Assembly: GCA_934591895.1 (NCBI GenBank)
Contig: CAKTPP010000004.1
Span: 1-64,000, forward strand
Direction: 5' to 3'
Length of the DNA: 64,000 nt
Origin: an uncultured Oscillospiraceae bacterium
GTDB lineage: Bacteria > Bacillota > Clostridia > Oscillospirales > Oscillospiraceae
The stretch's first letter is position 1; each line of letters begins with the position of its first letter. Below, in pieces: positions 33,631 to 41,603 of this stretch. The position numbers and the translations under genes are program-made. The notes below the pieces were generated by a model. That model was not told the origin of the DNA. It saw only the letters and a list, made by a program, of their open reading frames with translations, and did no database searches.

Positions 33631-34872
33631 ATGACAGAACTTGAACTCAAGAAGTACTCGCGCAATGCGCTGCTCGGGTCCTTCGTCTCCATGCTGACCG
33701 CCGGTCTGGCGACCATGATGTACTCTGTCTGCATCTCGACCATCCGAACCGACCTTGCGCTCACGGCAGTGCAGGCGGGCTCGCTCGGTACCTATACCTT
33801 CATGGGACAGATGCTCGGCGGCATGGTGGCCGGCTACCTTGCCGACCGCTTCGGACGCAAAAACATCCTGATCGTCGACGTCATTCTGGCAACGCTGGCC
33901 GTGTTTGCGACCTCGCTGCTGCAGTCGTACTCCATTTTCGGCCTGCTGCGCTTTATCACCGGCGTCGGTCTCGGCGGCTGCTACTACATCGCATCCATCC
34001 TCATCGGCGAATTCGTGCCCACCAATAAGCGCGGCTTCATGAGCGGCGTCGCCACATCCGTGTGGAACTTCGGCTATGTTGTTTGCTGCGCCATGTCGGC
34101 GTTCGCGCTGCCCAGCATCGGCTGGCGCTGGTGCTTCCGCATCTGCGCGCTGCCCATCATCTTCGTCATCTTCATGATCTTCGGCATGAAGGACGCCCCC
34201 TCGTTCACCGCCGCAAAGGCCAACCGCGACAAGCGCGATCAGGCTGAGGGCAAAAAGGTCAACGCCTATGCCGAGATCTGGGCGCACCCGCGTATGCGCA
34301 AGTCCTTCATCATCTGGTCGATCTCCATGATCCTCTATTTCTACGGCTACTACGGTCTCATCACCTGGCTGCCCAACTACGTGCAGTCGCAGGTCGGCAT
34401 GCAGTCCGGCGGCTGGATCACCGCGGCCGGCTACATCGCCATGATCATCGGCACGGCCGGCGGCGGCAAGATCGCCGACAAGATCGGCCGCAAGAAGCTC
34501 TTCCTCATCGGCACCATCGGCACGGCGATCTTCGGCCTGTGCCTGGCCTTCTGGGCCAACAGCAGCAACATCCTCGTGCTCATGCTGCTCTACGGCGTCT
34601 GCTACGGCATGCCCACCGGCATCCACGCGACGTTCATCGGCGAGTGCTTCCCGACGCATCTGCGCAGCACCGGCGTCGGCTTCACGTTCAACATCGGCCG
34701 TCTGGGCGCGTTCATTGCCCCCATCCTCATGGGCAAGCTGGTCGATATGAACATGATCTCGGTGGCCATCGCCACGGTCACGATCTCCTACGTGCTCTGC
34801 TCGCTGGCAACGCTGCCGATCAAGGAGCGCGAGTACGACGCGTCCAACGTCGCGGCGGAGCTTGAGGACTGA
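33631..34872 (+). CDS. MFS transporter 2 (metabolite:H+ symporter type)
   Basis: A 413-aa, 12-helix transporter. ADRFGRKNILIV and ADKIGRKKLFLI are the two motif A copies, and the layout resembles sugar-phosphate or aromatic-acid:H+ symporters. AGAGAGGAAA precedes the ATG. Last gene of the plus arm. Having two different MFS carriers in one operon suggests uptake and export of different compounds, for example precursor-product exchange. Confidence 0.85.
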   Translation: MTELELKKYSRNALLGSFVSMLTAGLATMMYSVCISTIRTDLALTAVQAGSLGTYTFMGQMLGGMVAGYLADRFGRKNILIVDVILATLAVFATSLLQSYSIFGLLRFITGVGLGGCYYIASILIGEFVPTNKRGFMSGVATSVWNFGYVVCCAMSAFALPSIGWRWCFRICALPIIFVIFMIFGMKDAPSFTAAKANRDKRDQAEGKKVNAYAEIWAHPRMRKSFIIWSISMILYFYGYYGLITWLPNYVQSQVGMQSGGWITAAGYIAMIIGTAGGGKIADKIGRKKLFLIGTIGTAIFGLCLAFWANSSNILVLMLLYGVCYGMPTGIHATFIGECFPTHLRSTGVGFTFNIGRLGAFIAPILMGKLVDMNMISVAIATVTISYVLCSLATLPIKEREYDASNVAAELED

Positions 34873-34919
34873 TCCCCCGGAATACATCCTTCTCCCTTCT
34901 TTCATTTACGCAAAGCAAA

Positions 34920-34957
34920 GGCGGCGCGCCCTGACGGGCGCGCCGCTGAAGCTTATC
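34920..34957 (+). repeat. 38-bp direct repeat, left copy
   Basis: Identical to 35148-35185. Each copy holds a perfect GC hairpin (arms GCGGCGCGCCC and its complement around TGAC) plus a TGAAGCTTATC tail. The left copy lies 47 bp after the MFS2 stop and may act as its terminator despite lacking a T run. Confidence 0.85.
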
Positions 34958-34960
34958 AAA

Positions 34961-35145
34961 GACCTCGTAGAGTTTCGCCGCCGCAGCGGCGAAAGAAAGC
35001 CCGATCATTTTCTTCGGCGACATGTGCGGCGAAGAAAATACTTCTCGGCCTGCAAACGTGCGCGCCGTCCGTCTCCGGCGGACAGCGCGTGCGCTGCAGT
35101 CAGGCCGCAAACTCCTTTGTCAAAAAGTAATACTTTTTGACAGTC
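34961..35145 (+). repeat. Multi-hairpin intergenic element, copy A
   Basis: A 185-bp non-coding block whose reverse complement recurs at 41261-41440. It contains three stems: 34973-34994 (TTTCGCCGC arms), 35007-35039 (ATTTTCTTCG arms) and a 25-nt near-perfect palindrome at 35118-35142. The middle GC-rich part varies between copies while both ends are strongly conserved. No reading frame is conserved. Confidence 0.85.
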
Positions 35146-35147
35146 TC

Positions 35148-35185
35148 GGCGGCGCGCCCTGACGGGCGCGCCGCTGAAGCTTATC
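35148..35185 (+). repeat. 38-bp direct repeat, right copy
   Basis: Exact copy of 34920-34957, bracketing element A. Confidence 0.85.
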
Positions 35186-35270
35186 GGAGAACTTTCTGCC
35201 TTGCCTGTTGGGAAAAGTCAATTTTCACATCATCGTTTGGCTGCTCCGCAGGGGCGGGGAAATGGCACAT

Positions 35271-35306
35271 TTCTTTTTTGCTGTGCTTTTGCACAGCAAA
35301 AAAGAA
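35271..35306. terminator. Second hairpin downstream of tRNA-Arg
   Basis: A perfect 16-bp stem (35271-35286 with 35291-35306) with T- and A-rich ends; bidirectional back-up terminator. Confidence 0.6.
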
Positions 35307-35331
35307 CCGGATCACCATCGGTGATCCGGTT
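35298..35331 (-). terminator. Terminator of tRNA-Arg
   Basis: An 11-bp stem (35305-35315 with 35321-35331) just past the tRNA 3' end, followed on the minus strand by a T-rich tail. Confidence 0.8.
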
Positions 35332-35333
35332 AT

Positions 35334-35410
35334 TGGCACGCCGTGAGGGATTCGAACCCCCGGCCTTCTGGTCCGTAGCCAAACGCTCTATCCAGCTGAG
35401 CTAACGGCGC
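35334..35410 (-). tRNA. tRNA-Arg (anticodon ACG)
   Basis: 77 nt including encoded CCA. D-arm TAGCTCAGCTGGATAGAGC, anticodon loop CTACGGA with ACG at 35374-35376 (complement), T-loop TTCGAAT. The acceptor stem has a terminal G-U pair. A34 is expected to become inosine and read CGU, CGC and CGA. Confidence 0.96.
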
Positions 35411-35436
35411 TTAGTGCGCTCCTAACGCGCCTAAGT

Positions 35437-35465
35437 ATAATAGCATAGCCCTGCCGGAATTGCAA
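35437..35465 (-). promoter_or_regulatory. Promoter of tRNA-Arg
   Basis: TTGCAA (35460-35465) and TATTAT (35437-35442) on the minus strand, spacing 17. Confidence 0.7.
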
Positions 35466-35500
35466 GCCCTTTTTCAAAAAAGTTTTCCTTTTTTGCTTTT

Positions 35501-35698
35501 TTACCAGCCCATCGTGTCGCGGATCGTGTCGGTCACGTCGCTGACCGTGCGCACGGCGTCGGCCACGATGCTGCCGGTGCGCTTTTTTTGCGGCTGCATT
35601 ATCCAGACCGCCGCTGCGCCGATCGCCACGCCGGCGCCCAGCCCGACGCCCATGCCCTTGGCAAACTGCGCGGCGCACATTTTGCTGTCTCTGCTCAT
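35501..35698 (-). CDS. Small YtxH-like membrane protein
   Basis: A 65-aa protein starting at the ATG behind GGGAGGC. One Gly/Ala-rich helix (about 15-35: GMGVGLGAGVAIGAAAVWI) is followed by a basic QKKRTG and an amphipathic tail with TVSDVTDTIRD. It resembles YtxH/YtkA-like small envelope proteins; function unknown. An A/T-only hairpin (near 35470-35495) follows the stop and might terminate it weakly. Confidence 0.65.
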   Translation of the reverse strand: MSRDSKMCAAQFAKGMGVGLGAGVAIGAAAVWIMQPQKKRTGSIVADAVRTVSDVTDTIRDTMGW

Positions 35699-35789
35699 GC
35701 TTTTGCCTCCCTTCGCAGCAAGGCTGCTGCGCGGATAGTATGTGCGCGGCGCGAAAAGCCATGCGCGGCGCGCAAATGCAGTTTCTGGA

Positions 35790-35819
35790 TTGCTTCCCGG
35801 CCGCCGTCGGTGGTATACT
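35790..35819 (+). promoter_or_regulatory. Promoter of ymdB-yhaO-yhaN
   Basis: TTGCTT (35790-35795) and TATACT (35814-35819), spacing 18. Confidence 0.6.
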
Positions 35820-35871
35820 ATTTTTATTATCACTTTCAAATTTTCTTCCGATCGAATGGGAGGGGACAGAT

Positions 35872-36645
35872 ATGATCCTGCGTATTCTGGCCGTGGGCGA
35901 CGTTGTGGGCGCGCCCGGCCTTGCATTTCTGACCGAGCGCCTGCGTGCCTTCAAGGAGCAGGAGCACATTGATTTTACGGTCGTCAACGGCGAAAACGCC
36001 AACGTCGTCGGCGTTACGCCCAAGCAGGCGGATGCGATCTTTGCCGCCGGAGCGGACGTCGTCACGCTCGGCAACCACACGTGGATGCGCTACGAGCTGC
36101 AGCCGTATCTCGAGCAGAAAAAGCGCATCCTGCGTCCGGCAAACTTCGCGCCGCAGTGCCCGGGGCGCGGCTGGGGCGAGTATTCCGTGCGCGGCGGGCC
36201 GATCTGCGTCATCAACCTCATGGGGCGCTTCACGCTCGACACGAACACGGATAACCCGTTTCTCGTCGTGGACGACATTCTGGAGCAGACGCAGGCGAAG
36301 ATCATCCTCGTCGACATGCACGCCGAGGCCACGAGCGAAAAGCGCGCCATGGGCTTTTATCTCGACGGGCGCGTGACGGCCGTCTGGGGCACGCACACGC
36401 ACGTGCAGACCTCGGACGCCGAGGTGCTGCCCGAGGGCACAGGCTACCTGACCGACCTCGGCATGACGGGGCCGGCCAACGCCGTGCTCGGCATCGCGCC
36501 GGAGCAGTCGATCGGCAAGTTCCTCGGCGACCCGCCGCGCCGCTATGAGGCCGCCATGGGCGCGGCCAAGCTCGAGGGCGCGATCTTTGAGGTCGACAGC
36601 GACACCGGCCTGTGCCGCGATGTGCGTCTGGTGCGCCTGAGATGA
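35872..36645 (+). CDS. ymdB: YmdB-family metallophosphoesterase
   Basis: A 257-aa calcineurin-like phosphoesterase of the TIGR00282/YmdB family, which hydrolyses 2',3'-cyclic nucleotides in Bacillus and affects sporulation and biofilm gene expression. Metal ligands are visible as VGD (D10), NGEN (41-42), LGNH (68-69), DMHAE and GTHTH. The start is the ATG after GGGAGGGG. Its stop overlaps the next gene by 4 nt (ATGA). Confidence 0.92.
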   Translation: MILRILAVGDVVGAPGLAFLTERLRAFKEQEHIDFTVVNGENANVVGVTPKQADAIFAAGADVVTLGNHTWMRYELQPYLEQKKRILRPANFAPQCPGRGWGEYSVRGGPICVINLMGRFTLDTNTDNPFLVVDDILEQTQAKIILVDMHAEATSEKRAMGFYLDGRVTAVWGTHTHVQTSDAEVLPEGTGYLTDLGMTGPANAVLGIAPEQSIGKFLGDPPRRYEAAMGAAKLEGAIFEVDSDTGLCRDVRLVRLR

Positions 36646-37745
36646 GCGTGCGCATTTTACACGCGGCGGATCTGCACCTCGATTCGCCGTTTGAGGCGCT
36701 CTCCGGCGCGCAGGCGGCGCAGCGCCGCCGGGAGCAGCGCGACCTTCTGCGCGCTCTGCCGGAGCTGGCCAGGGCGCACGGCGCGCAGATCATCCTGCTC
36801 GCGGGCGACCTGCTCGACAGCGGCAGTCCCTATCCCGAGACGGCGAAGGCGCTCGCCGAGACGTTTGCCGGCTGCGCTTCGGAGGTGTTTCTCGCGCCCG
36901 GAAACCACGACTATTACAGCGCGGGCGCGCCGTATGCACGCCTGACGTTTCCCGAGAACGTACATATCTTCCGCACACAGCGCATCGAGGCCGTCGCGCT
37001 GCCGGAGCTGGGCGTGCGCGTCTGGGGCGCGGCGTTTACCGACAGCCGCTGTCCCGCGCTGCTGCGGGGCTTTTCCGTGCCGAAGGAGCCGGGGATGCTG
37101 GACGTTTTGTGCTTGCACGCGGAGGTGGGAAACCCCGCCTCGGCGTATAACCCCGTGTCGGCGGCGGACCTTGCGCACAGCGGGCTGGACTACGCCGCCT
37201 TCGGCCACACGCACCGCTTCGGCGGCGTGCAGCGCGCCGGGGGCACGGTGTATGCGTGGCCGGGCTGTATGGAAGGGCGCGGCTTTGACGAGACAGGGGA
37301 AAAGGGCGTGCTGCTCGTGGACGTCGCCGCAGGCGATGTGCAGGCGCAGTTTTTGCCCGTGCCCGGGCGGCGGTATGAGATCCTGCGCGTCGATGTCACG
37401 GACACAGACCCCGTGCAGGCGGTGTGTGCCGCGCTGCCGGAGGGGGCTGCGCGCAATATCTGCCGCATCGTGCTCACGGGTGAGACCGACCGCGCACCGA
37501 ACCCCGCCGCGCTGCGCGCCGCGCTCGAGGGGCGGGTATTCGCCATGCAGCTGCGCGACGAGACACGCGCACGCCGGGATCTCTGGGCGCGCGCGGGCGA
37601 GGGCACGCTGCGCGGACAGTTTCTCGCGCAGCTCAAGCAAAAATACGATGCGGCGGACTCCGACCGCGACCGAGAGACGATCGTCATGGCCGCGCGCTGG
37701 GGGCTCGCGGCACTGGACCACGATGAGGAGGTGGTGACGCTGTGA
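36642..37745 (+). CDS. yhaO: SbcD/YhaO-like DNA repair metallophosphoesterase
   Basis: A 367-aa nuclease-type phosphoesterase. AADLHLDS (D10, H12), LAGDLLDSG (D56), PGNHDYY (N88-D90), LHAE and FGHTH complete the two-metal site. It is the partner of the SMC-like ATPase that follows, in the way SbcD partners SbcC, and its start and stop overlap both neighbours by 4 nt. Likely processes DNA ends. Confidence 0.88.
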   Translation: MSVRILHAADLHLDSPFEALSGAQAAQRRREQRDLLRALPELARAHGAQIILLAGDLLDSGSPYPETAKALAETFAGCASEVFLAPGNHDYYSAGAPYARLTFPENVHIFRTQRIEAVALPELGVRVWGAAFTDSRCPALLRGFSVPKEPGMLDVLCLHAEVGNPASAYNPVSAADLAHSGLDYAAFGHTHRFGGVQRAGGTVYAWPGCMEGRGFDETGEKGVLLVDVAAGDVQAQFLPVPGRRYEILRVDVTDTDPVQAVCAALPEGAARNICRIVLTGETDRAPNPAALRAALEGRVFAMQLRDETRARRDLWARAGEGTLRGQFLAQLKQKYDAADSDRDRETIVMAARWGLAALDHDEEVVTL

Positions 37746-39664
37746 TCATCCGGCATATGCAGGGCACGTTCGGCACGCTCGACGGTGAGCAGCTGCGGCT
37801 TGACACGGGGCTGAATATCATCTATGCGCCGAATGAGAGCGGCAAGAGCACGTGGTGCGCCTTCCTGCGCGCCATGCTCTACGGGATCGACACGTCCCGG
37901 CGCGCCCGCGCGGGCTTCGTGCCCGACAAGCAGAAATATGCGCCCTGGAGCGGCAAGCCCATGGCGGGCGAGCTCGAGCTCGAGCAGGACGGCAGGCGCA
38001 TCACGATCCGCCGCTGGACGGAGGCGCCGGGTGCGCCGCTGCGCGGCTTTTCGGCGGTGTATACGGGCACGGACATCCCGGTGCCCGGCCTGACGGCGAC
38101 CGACGCGGGCGAGCAGCTCACGGGCGTGTCGGCGGAGGTGTTCCAGCGCAGCGCGTTCATCGGGCAGGGCGGCCTCGTCGTGACCGGCACGCCCGAGCTC
38201 GAACGGCGCATCTCCGCCATCGTGACCTCCGGCGAGGAGGCCAGCTCCTATACCGAGGCCGATGCGCAGCTGCGCGCGTGGCTGCGCCGCCGCCGCAGCG
38301 GACAGCACGGCGCGCTGCCGGAGCTTGAGCAGCGCATCGCGGACACGGAGACGCAGCTGCACCGCCTCGAGCGCAACGCGCAGGAGCAAGCCGCCTGCGC
38401 CGACGAGCTGCGGCAGACGGAGAGCGAACTGCAGACCGTCACCGATCAGATGAACGCCGCCCGCCAGCGGCAGCGCCGCGCAGCGCTGAGCAGCATGGGC
38501 GAGGAAAAATCCAACCTGCGCACGCTCGAGCAGGCGCTCGAACAGGCGCGGCGCGACGCCGCGGCCAAGCGCACCGCGCTCGAGCAGACGCACTTCGGCG
38601 TGCAGACACCGGACGAGGCGGGCGAGACCGCCGAGCGCGACGCGCAGCAGGCGGAATCTCTCGCCGACACGGCGGCGCACGGCGGCAAGCCGTATTTCTG
38701 GATCGCGGCGCTCGTGCTCGCGGCGCTGTGCGCCGTGCTGGGTTATCTGGTGGCGCAGCCGCTGTACTATGCGGCCATTGCGCTCGCGGCGCTGGCGCTC
38801 GTGCTGCTGATCGCTGCAAGCAGCGGCAAAAAGCGCGCGCAGCAGGCGTCTGCCGCGCTCGGGAAGCTCCTGCGCAGCTACGGCGTGCAGGATGCGGACG
38901 GCATTTACTATCAGGCGGAGGTGCACCGCGCCGCTTACCGCGCGTGCGCCGCCGCCATGCAGGCCGAGCAGAAAGCGGCCGCCGCGCTCGAGGATGCGCG
39001 CGAGCATCAGTGCGAGACGCACGAGCGGCTGCTGCAGAGCCTTGATTTTGAGAGCGGCACGGGCGAGGCCGCCGCGCTCTACCAGCGCAGGAGCGCGCTT
39101 GAGAGCGTGCGCACGCGCCTGCGCACGCAGCAGGCGCAGCTCACGGGCGCGGCGCTCGCCATCGGCGACCCGATGGCGCTCAAAAGCGAGCACGCGCAGC
39201 TTCTCGAGCAGCGCGATGCGCTCGAGCGGCAGTATGCCGCGCTCGCGCTTGCGATCGAGACGCTCGGCCGCGCCGATGCCGAGCTGCAGAGCCGCTTTTC
39301 CCCGCAGCTTGCGCAGAAGGCGGCCGACTACATGGACTACCTCACCGACGGCCGCTACGACGAGCTCGTGCTCGCGCGCGACCTGTCGGCCAAGGCGCGC
39401 AGCGCCGACGACCCGACGCCGCGCGACACGGCCTATCTCTCGGCGGGGACGGCGGATCTGCTGTATCTGTCCGTGCGTCTGGCGCTGTGCGAGCTGACGT
39501 GCCCGACGGACGATCCGTGCCCGCTCGTGCTCGACGACACGCTCGTCAACTTCGACGACGCGCGCGCCGGACGCGCCATGGCGCTCTTCCGGGAGATCGC
39601 GCAGCACCGGCAGGTCATCCTGTTCACCTGCCACGGGCGCGACTGCCCCGCGCGGGGGCAATAA
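37742..39664 (+). CDS. yhaN: YhaN-like SMC/SbcC-type ATPase
   Basis: A 640-aa split ABC ATPase starting at a GTG overlapping the upstream stop (GTGA). Walker A APNESGKST (29-37) is at the N terminus; the signature LSAGTADLLYLSVRLAL and Walker B PLVLDDTLVNFDD are in the last 90 residues. Between them are long Ala/Gln/Glu/Arg coiled coils interrupted by a pair of hydrophobic helices (about 317-363), so the coiled-coil apex may sit in the membrane. Acts with the preceding phosphoesterase. Confidence 0.85.
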   Translation: MIIRHMQGTFGTLDGEQLRLDTGLNIIYAPNESGKSTWCAFLRAMLYGIDTSRRARAGFVPDKQKYAPWSGKPMAGELELEQDGRRITIRRWTEAPGAPLRGFSAVYTGTDIPVPGLTATDAGEQLTGVSAEVFQRSAFIGQGGLVVTGTPELERRISAIVTSGEEASSYTEADAQLRAWLRRRRSGQHGALPELEQRIADTETQLHRLERNAQEQAACADELRQTESELQTVTDQMNAARQRQRRAALSSMGEEKSNLRTLEQALEQARRDAAAKRTALEQTHFGVQTPDEAGETAERDAQQAESLADTAAHGGKPYFWIAALVLAALCAVLGYLVAQPLYYAAIALAALALVLLIAASSGKKRAQQASAALGKLLRSYGVQDADGIYYQAEVHRAAYRACAAAMQAEQKAAAALEDAREHQCETHERLLQSLDFESGTGEAAALYQRRSALESVRTRLRTQQAQLTGAALAIGDPMALKSEHAQLLEQRDALERQYAALALAIETLGRADAELQSRFSPQLAQKAADYMDYLTDGRYDELVLARDLSAKARSADDPTPRDTAYLSAGTADLLYLSVRLALCELTCPTDDPCPLVLDDTLVNFDDARAGRAMALFREIAQHRQVILFTCHGRDCPARGQ

Positions 39665-39679
39665 CGCCGGGCCTTCATC

Positions 39680-39711
39680 GCCGGACACGGGACGCCCGTG
39701 TCCGGCTTTTT
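39680..39711 (+). terminator. Terminator after yhaN
   Basis: A 12-bp stem (39680-39691 with 39695-39706), 3-nt loop and T5. Confidence 0.88.
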
Positions 39712-39715
39712 GCCG

Positions 39716-39744
39716 TTGACAGGCGGGGCGAATCGCGGTATACT
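39716..39744 (+). promoter_or_regulatory. Promoter of purine permease gene
   Basis: Consensus TTGACA (39716-39721) and TATACT (39739-39744), spacing 17. The leader is about 45 nt, with no aptamer. Confidence 0.8.
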
Positions 39745-39793
39745 GACGGCGTTTTGCGTTTGCTGGCAAAAACTTTATGGAGAGGGGATCCCA

Positions 39794-41221
39794 ATGGAAA
39801 AGCTCTTTCATCTGAAAGAAAACAACACCACCGCGCGCACCGAGATCGTCGCCGGTCTGACGACGTTCATGACCATGGCGTACATCATCGCGCTCAACCC
39901 GAACCTGCTGACCGGCTTCGGCGCCCAGGGCGGTTCGCAGCTCTGGAACGGCGTGTTCCTCGCCACCTGCATCGCCTCCGCTGTCGGCACGCTCGTCATG
40001 GCGTTCGCGGCCAACAAGCCCTTTGCCATGGCGCCCGGCATGGGACTCAACAGCTTCTTTGCCGTCGTCGTGGCCAACATCGTCACCCTGACCGGCATGA
40101 GCTACCTGCAGTCGTTCCAGACGGCGCTGTGCATCATCCTCATCGAGGGCATCGTGTTCATCATTCTCTCGGTGCTCAAGGTGCGCGAGAAGATCGTCGA
40201 GGCCATCCCGCTCGGCATCCGGCTCGGCATCGCGCCGGCCATCGGCCTCATGCTGCTCAACATCGGCATCGGCTCCAACGCCGGTGTGTACTCGAGCGAA
40301 GGCGGGCCGTTTTTCGTGATGCGCGACTTCTTCGGCGCGCTCACGCCCGGACTTGCCAAGGCCACCATGGGCGACGGCTACCCGCAGATGGTGCTCACGG
40401 TCGTGACCATGTTCGTGGACCTGTTTCTGATCGTGCTCTTCGCGCACAAAAAGGTCAAGGGCTCCGTGCTGCTGGGCATGCTCTGCGCGTCCGGCATCTA
40501 CTGGGCGGGCGAGGCCATCTTCCTGCACACGAATCCGTTCGCGGCGCTCAAGGGCGCGTCGTTCGTGCCCGCGTTCGGCGACATGGCCGCGACGACCCTG
40601 TTCAAGTTCAACTTTGCCGCCCTCGGCGAGATCGGCTGGTTCACGGTCGTGACGCTCATCATCACGTTCTGCATCATCGACATGTTCGACACCATCGGCA
40701 CCCTCGTCGGCACGGCGAGCCGCGCCGGCATGGTCGACAAGGACGGCAACATGCCGCGCATGCGCGAGGCGCTGCTGGCCGATGCCGTCGGCACCGTCAC
40801 GGGCGCATGCACCGGCACGTCCACGGTCACGACGTTTGTCGAGTCCGCCTCCGGCGTGGAGGCCGGCGGCCGCACGGGTCTGACCGCCCTGACGACCGGC
40901 CTGCTCTTCCTTGCGAGCATGTTCCTCGCACCCGTCGCCGCCATCATCCCCGCCGCCGCGACGAGCTCCGCGCTCATCTACGTCGGCCTGCTCATGATCG
41001 GCGGTCTCAAGAAGATCGACTTTGACGACATTTATCAGAGCCTGCCGGTGGCCATCATGCTCATCTCCATGCCGGTCTCCGGCTCCATCGGCCACGGCAT
41101 CGGTCTGGGGCTGATCAGCTATTCCGTGCTCAAGCTCTGCACGGGCAAGGGCAAGGATGTTTCGCTGCTGACGTATGCCATCTCGCTGCTCTTCCTTGTG
41201 AAGTTCTTCCTCGTCGCCTGA
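39794..41221 (+). CDS. NCS2/AzgA-family purine permease
   Basis: A 475-aa, about 12-14-helix proton symporter for hypoxanthine, guanine or adenine. TARTEIVAGLTTFMTMAYI at the N terminus, KPFAMAPGMGLNSFF and the TGTSTVTTFVESASGVEAGGR segment are hallmarks of the PbuG/PbuO/AzgA branch. AGAGGGGA precedes the ATG. Together with xpt and the riboswitch importer it gives this strain separate base and nucleoside uptake routes. Confidence 0.9.
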   Translation: MEKLFHLKENNTTARTEIVAGLTTFMTMAYIIALNPNLLTGFGAQGGSQLWNGVFLATCIASAVGTLVMAFAANKPFAMAPGMGLNSFFAVVVANIVTLTGMSYLQSFQTALCIILIEGIVFIILSVLKVREKIVEAIPLGIRLGIAPAIGLMLLNIGIGSNAGVYSSEGGPFFVMRDFFGALTPGLAKATMGDGYPQMVLTVVTMFVDLFLIVLFAHKKVKGSVLLGMLCASGIYWAGEAIFLHTNPFAALKGASFVPAFGDMAATTLFKFNFAALGEIGWFTVVTLIITFCIIDMFDTIGTLVGTASRAGMVDKDGNMPRMREALLADAVGTVTGACTGTSTVTTFVESASGVEAGGRTGLTALTTGLLFLASMFLAPVAAIIPAAATSSALIYVGLLMIGGLKKIDFDDIYQSLPVAIMLISMPVSGSIGHGIGLGLISYSVLKLCTGKGKDVSLLTYAISLLFLVKFFLVA

Positions 41222-41260
41222 GGAAATATATCTGTCCGCACTGCCGGGCGCGCCCGGTGG

Positions 41261-41440
41261 GACTGTCAAAAAGTATTACTTTTTGACAAAGGGGCTGCAG
41301 TCTGCTGCGCGCATAATTTGTGCGCGCCGGCGCACAAATTCCACACTTGCAGCCTGAGAAGTATTTTCTTCGCCGCACATGTCGCCGAAGAAAATGATCG
41401 GACTTTCTTTCGCCGCTCCGGCGGCGAAACTCTATGAGGT
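41261..41440 (-). repeat. Multi-hairpin intergenic element, copy B
   Basis: A 180-bp block in opposite orientation to copy A. The palindrome at its left end, the ATTTTCTTCG stem (about 41363-41395) and the TTTCGCCGC stem (about 41407-41428) are conserved; the centre holds a different GC/AT hairpin (AATTTGTGCGC with GCGCACAAATT, about 41315-41340). It fills most of the 41222-41603 gap between the permease and VanZ genes and is followed by a GC terminator. Confidence 0.85.
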
Positions 41441-41454
41441 TTTTAAAAAACCGG

Positions 41455-41486
41455 CCGGGCGCGTCTTACGGACGCGCCCGGTTTTT
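41455..41486 (+). terminator. Terminator after element B
   Basis: An 11-bp stem (41455-41465 with 41471-41481) and T5; ends permease transcripts that run through element B. Confidence 0.85.
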
Positions 41487-41501
41487 GCTGCCTTACGAAG
41501 A

Positions 41502-41557
41502 TGTAAGCCAACTGTAAGCCGAAACGATGGCGGTGTGATGCCGTCCGGCGCTATACT
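41502..41557 (+). promoter_or_regulatory. VanZ-gene promoter with 11-bp-spaced direct repeats
   Basis: TGTAAGCC occurs at 41502-41509 and 41513-41520, one helical turn apart, as in OmpR/PhoB-type response-regulator boxes. TATACT (41552-41557) has no recognisable -35 at 16-18 bp, implying activator dependence. Confidence 0.5.
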
Positions 41558-41603
41558 GATGCCAGAAACCGGGGCGGGAGCGCCCCGATGGGAGGCAAGG
41601 ATC

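Noticed and set aside
37190..41269. A very long open frame on the minus strand, about 1359 codons.
   Set aside because: It is antisense to yhaO, yhaN and the purine permease, which have clear motifs, starts and overlaps. GC-rich codon structure keeps the opposite frame open; the translation is low-complexity Arg/His/Ala.
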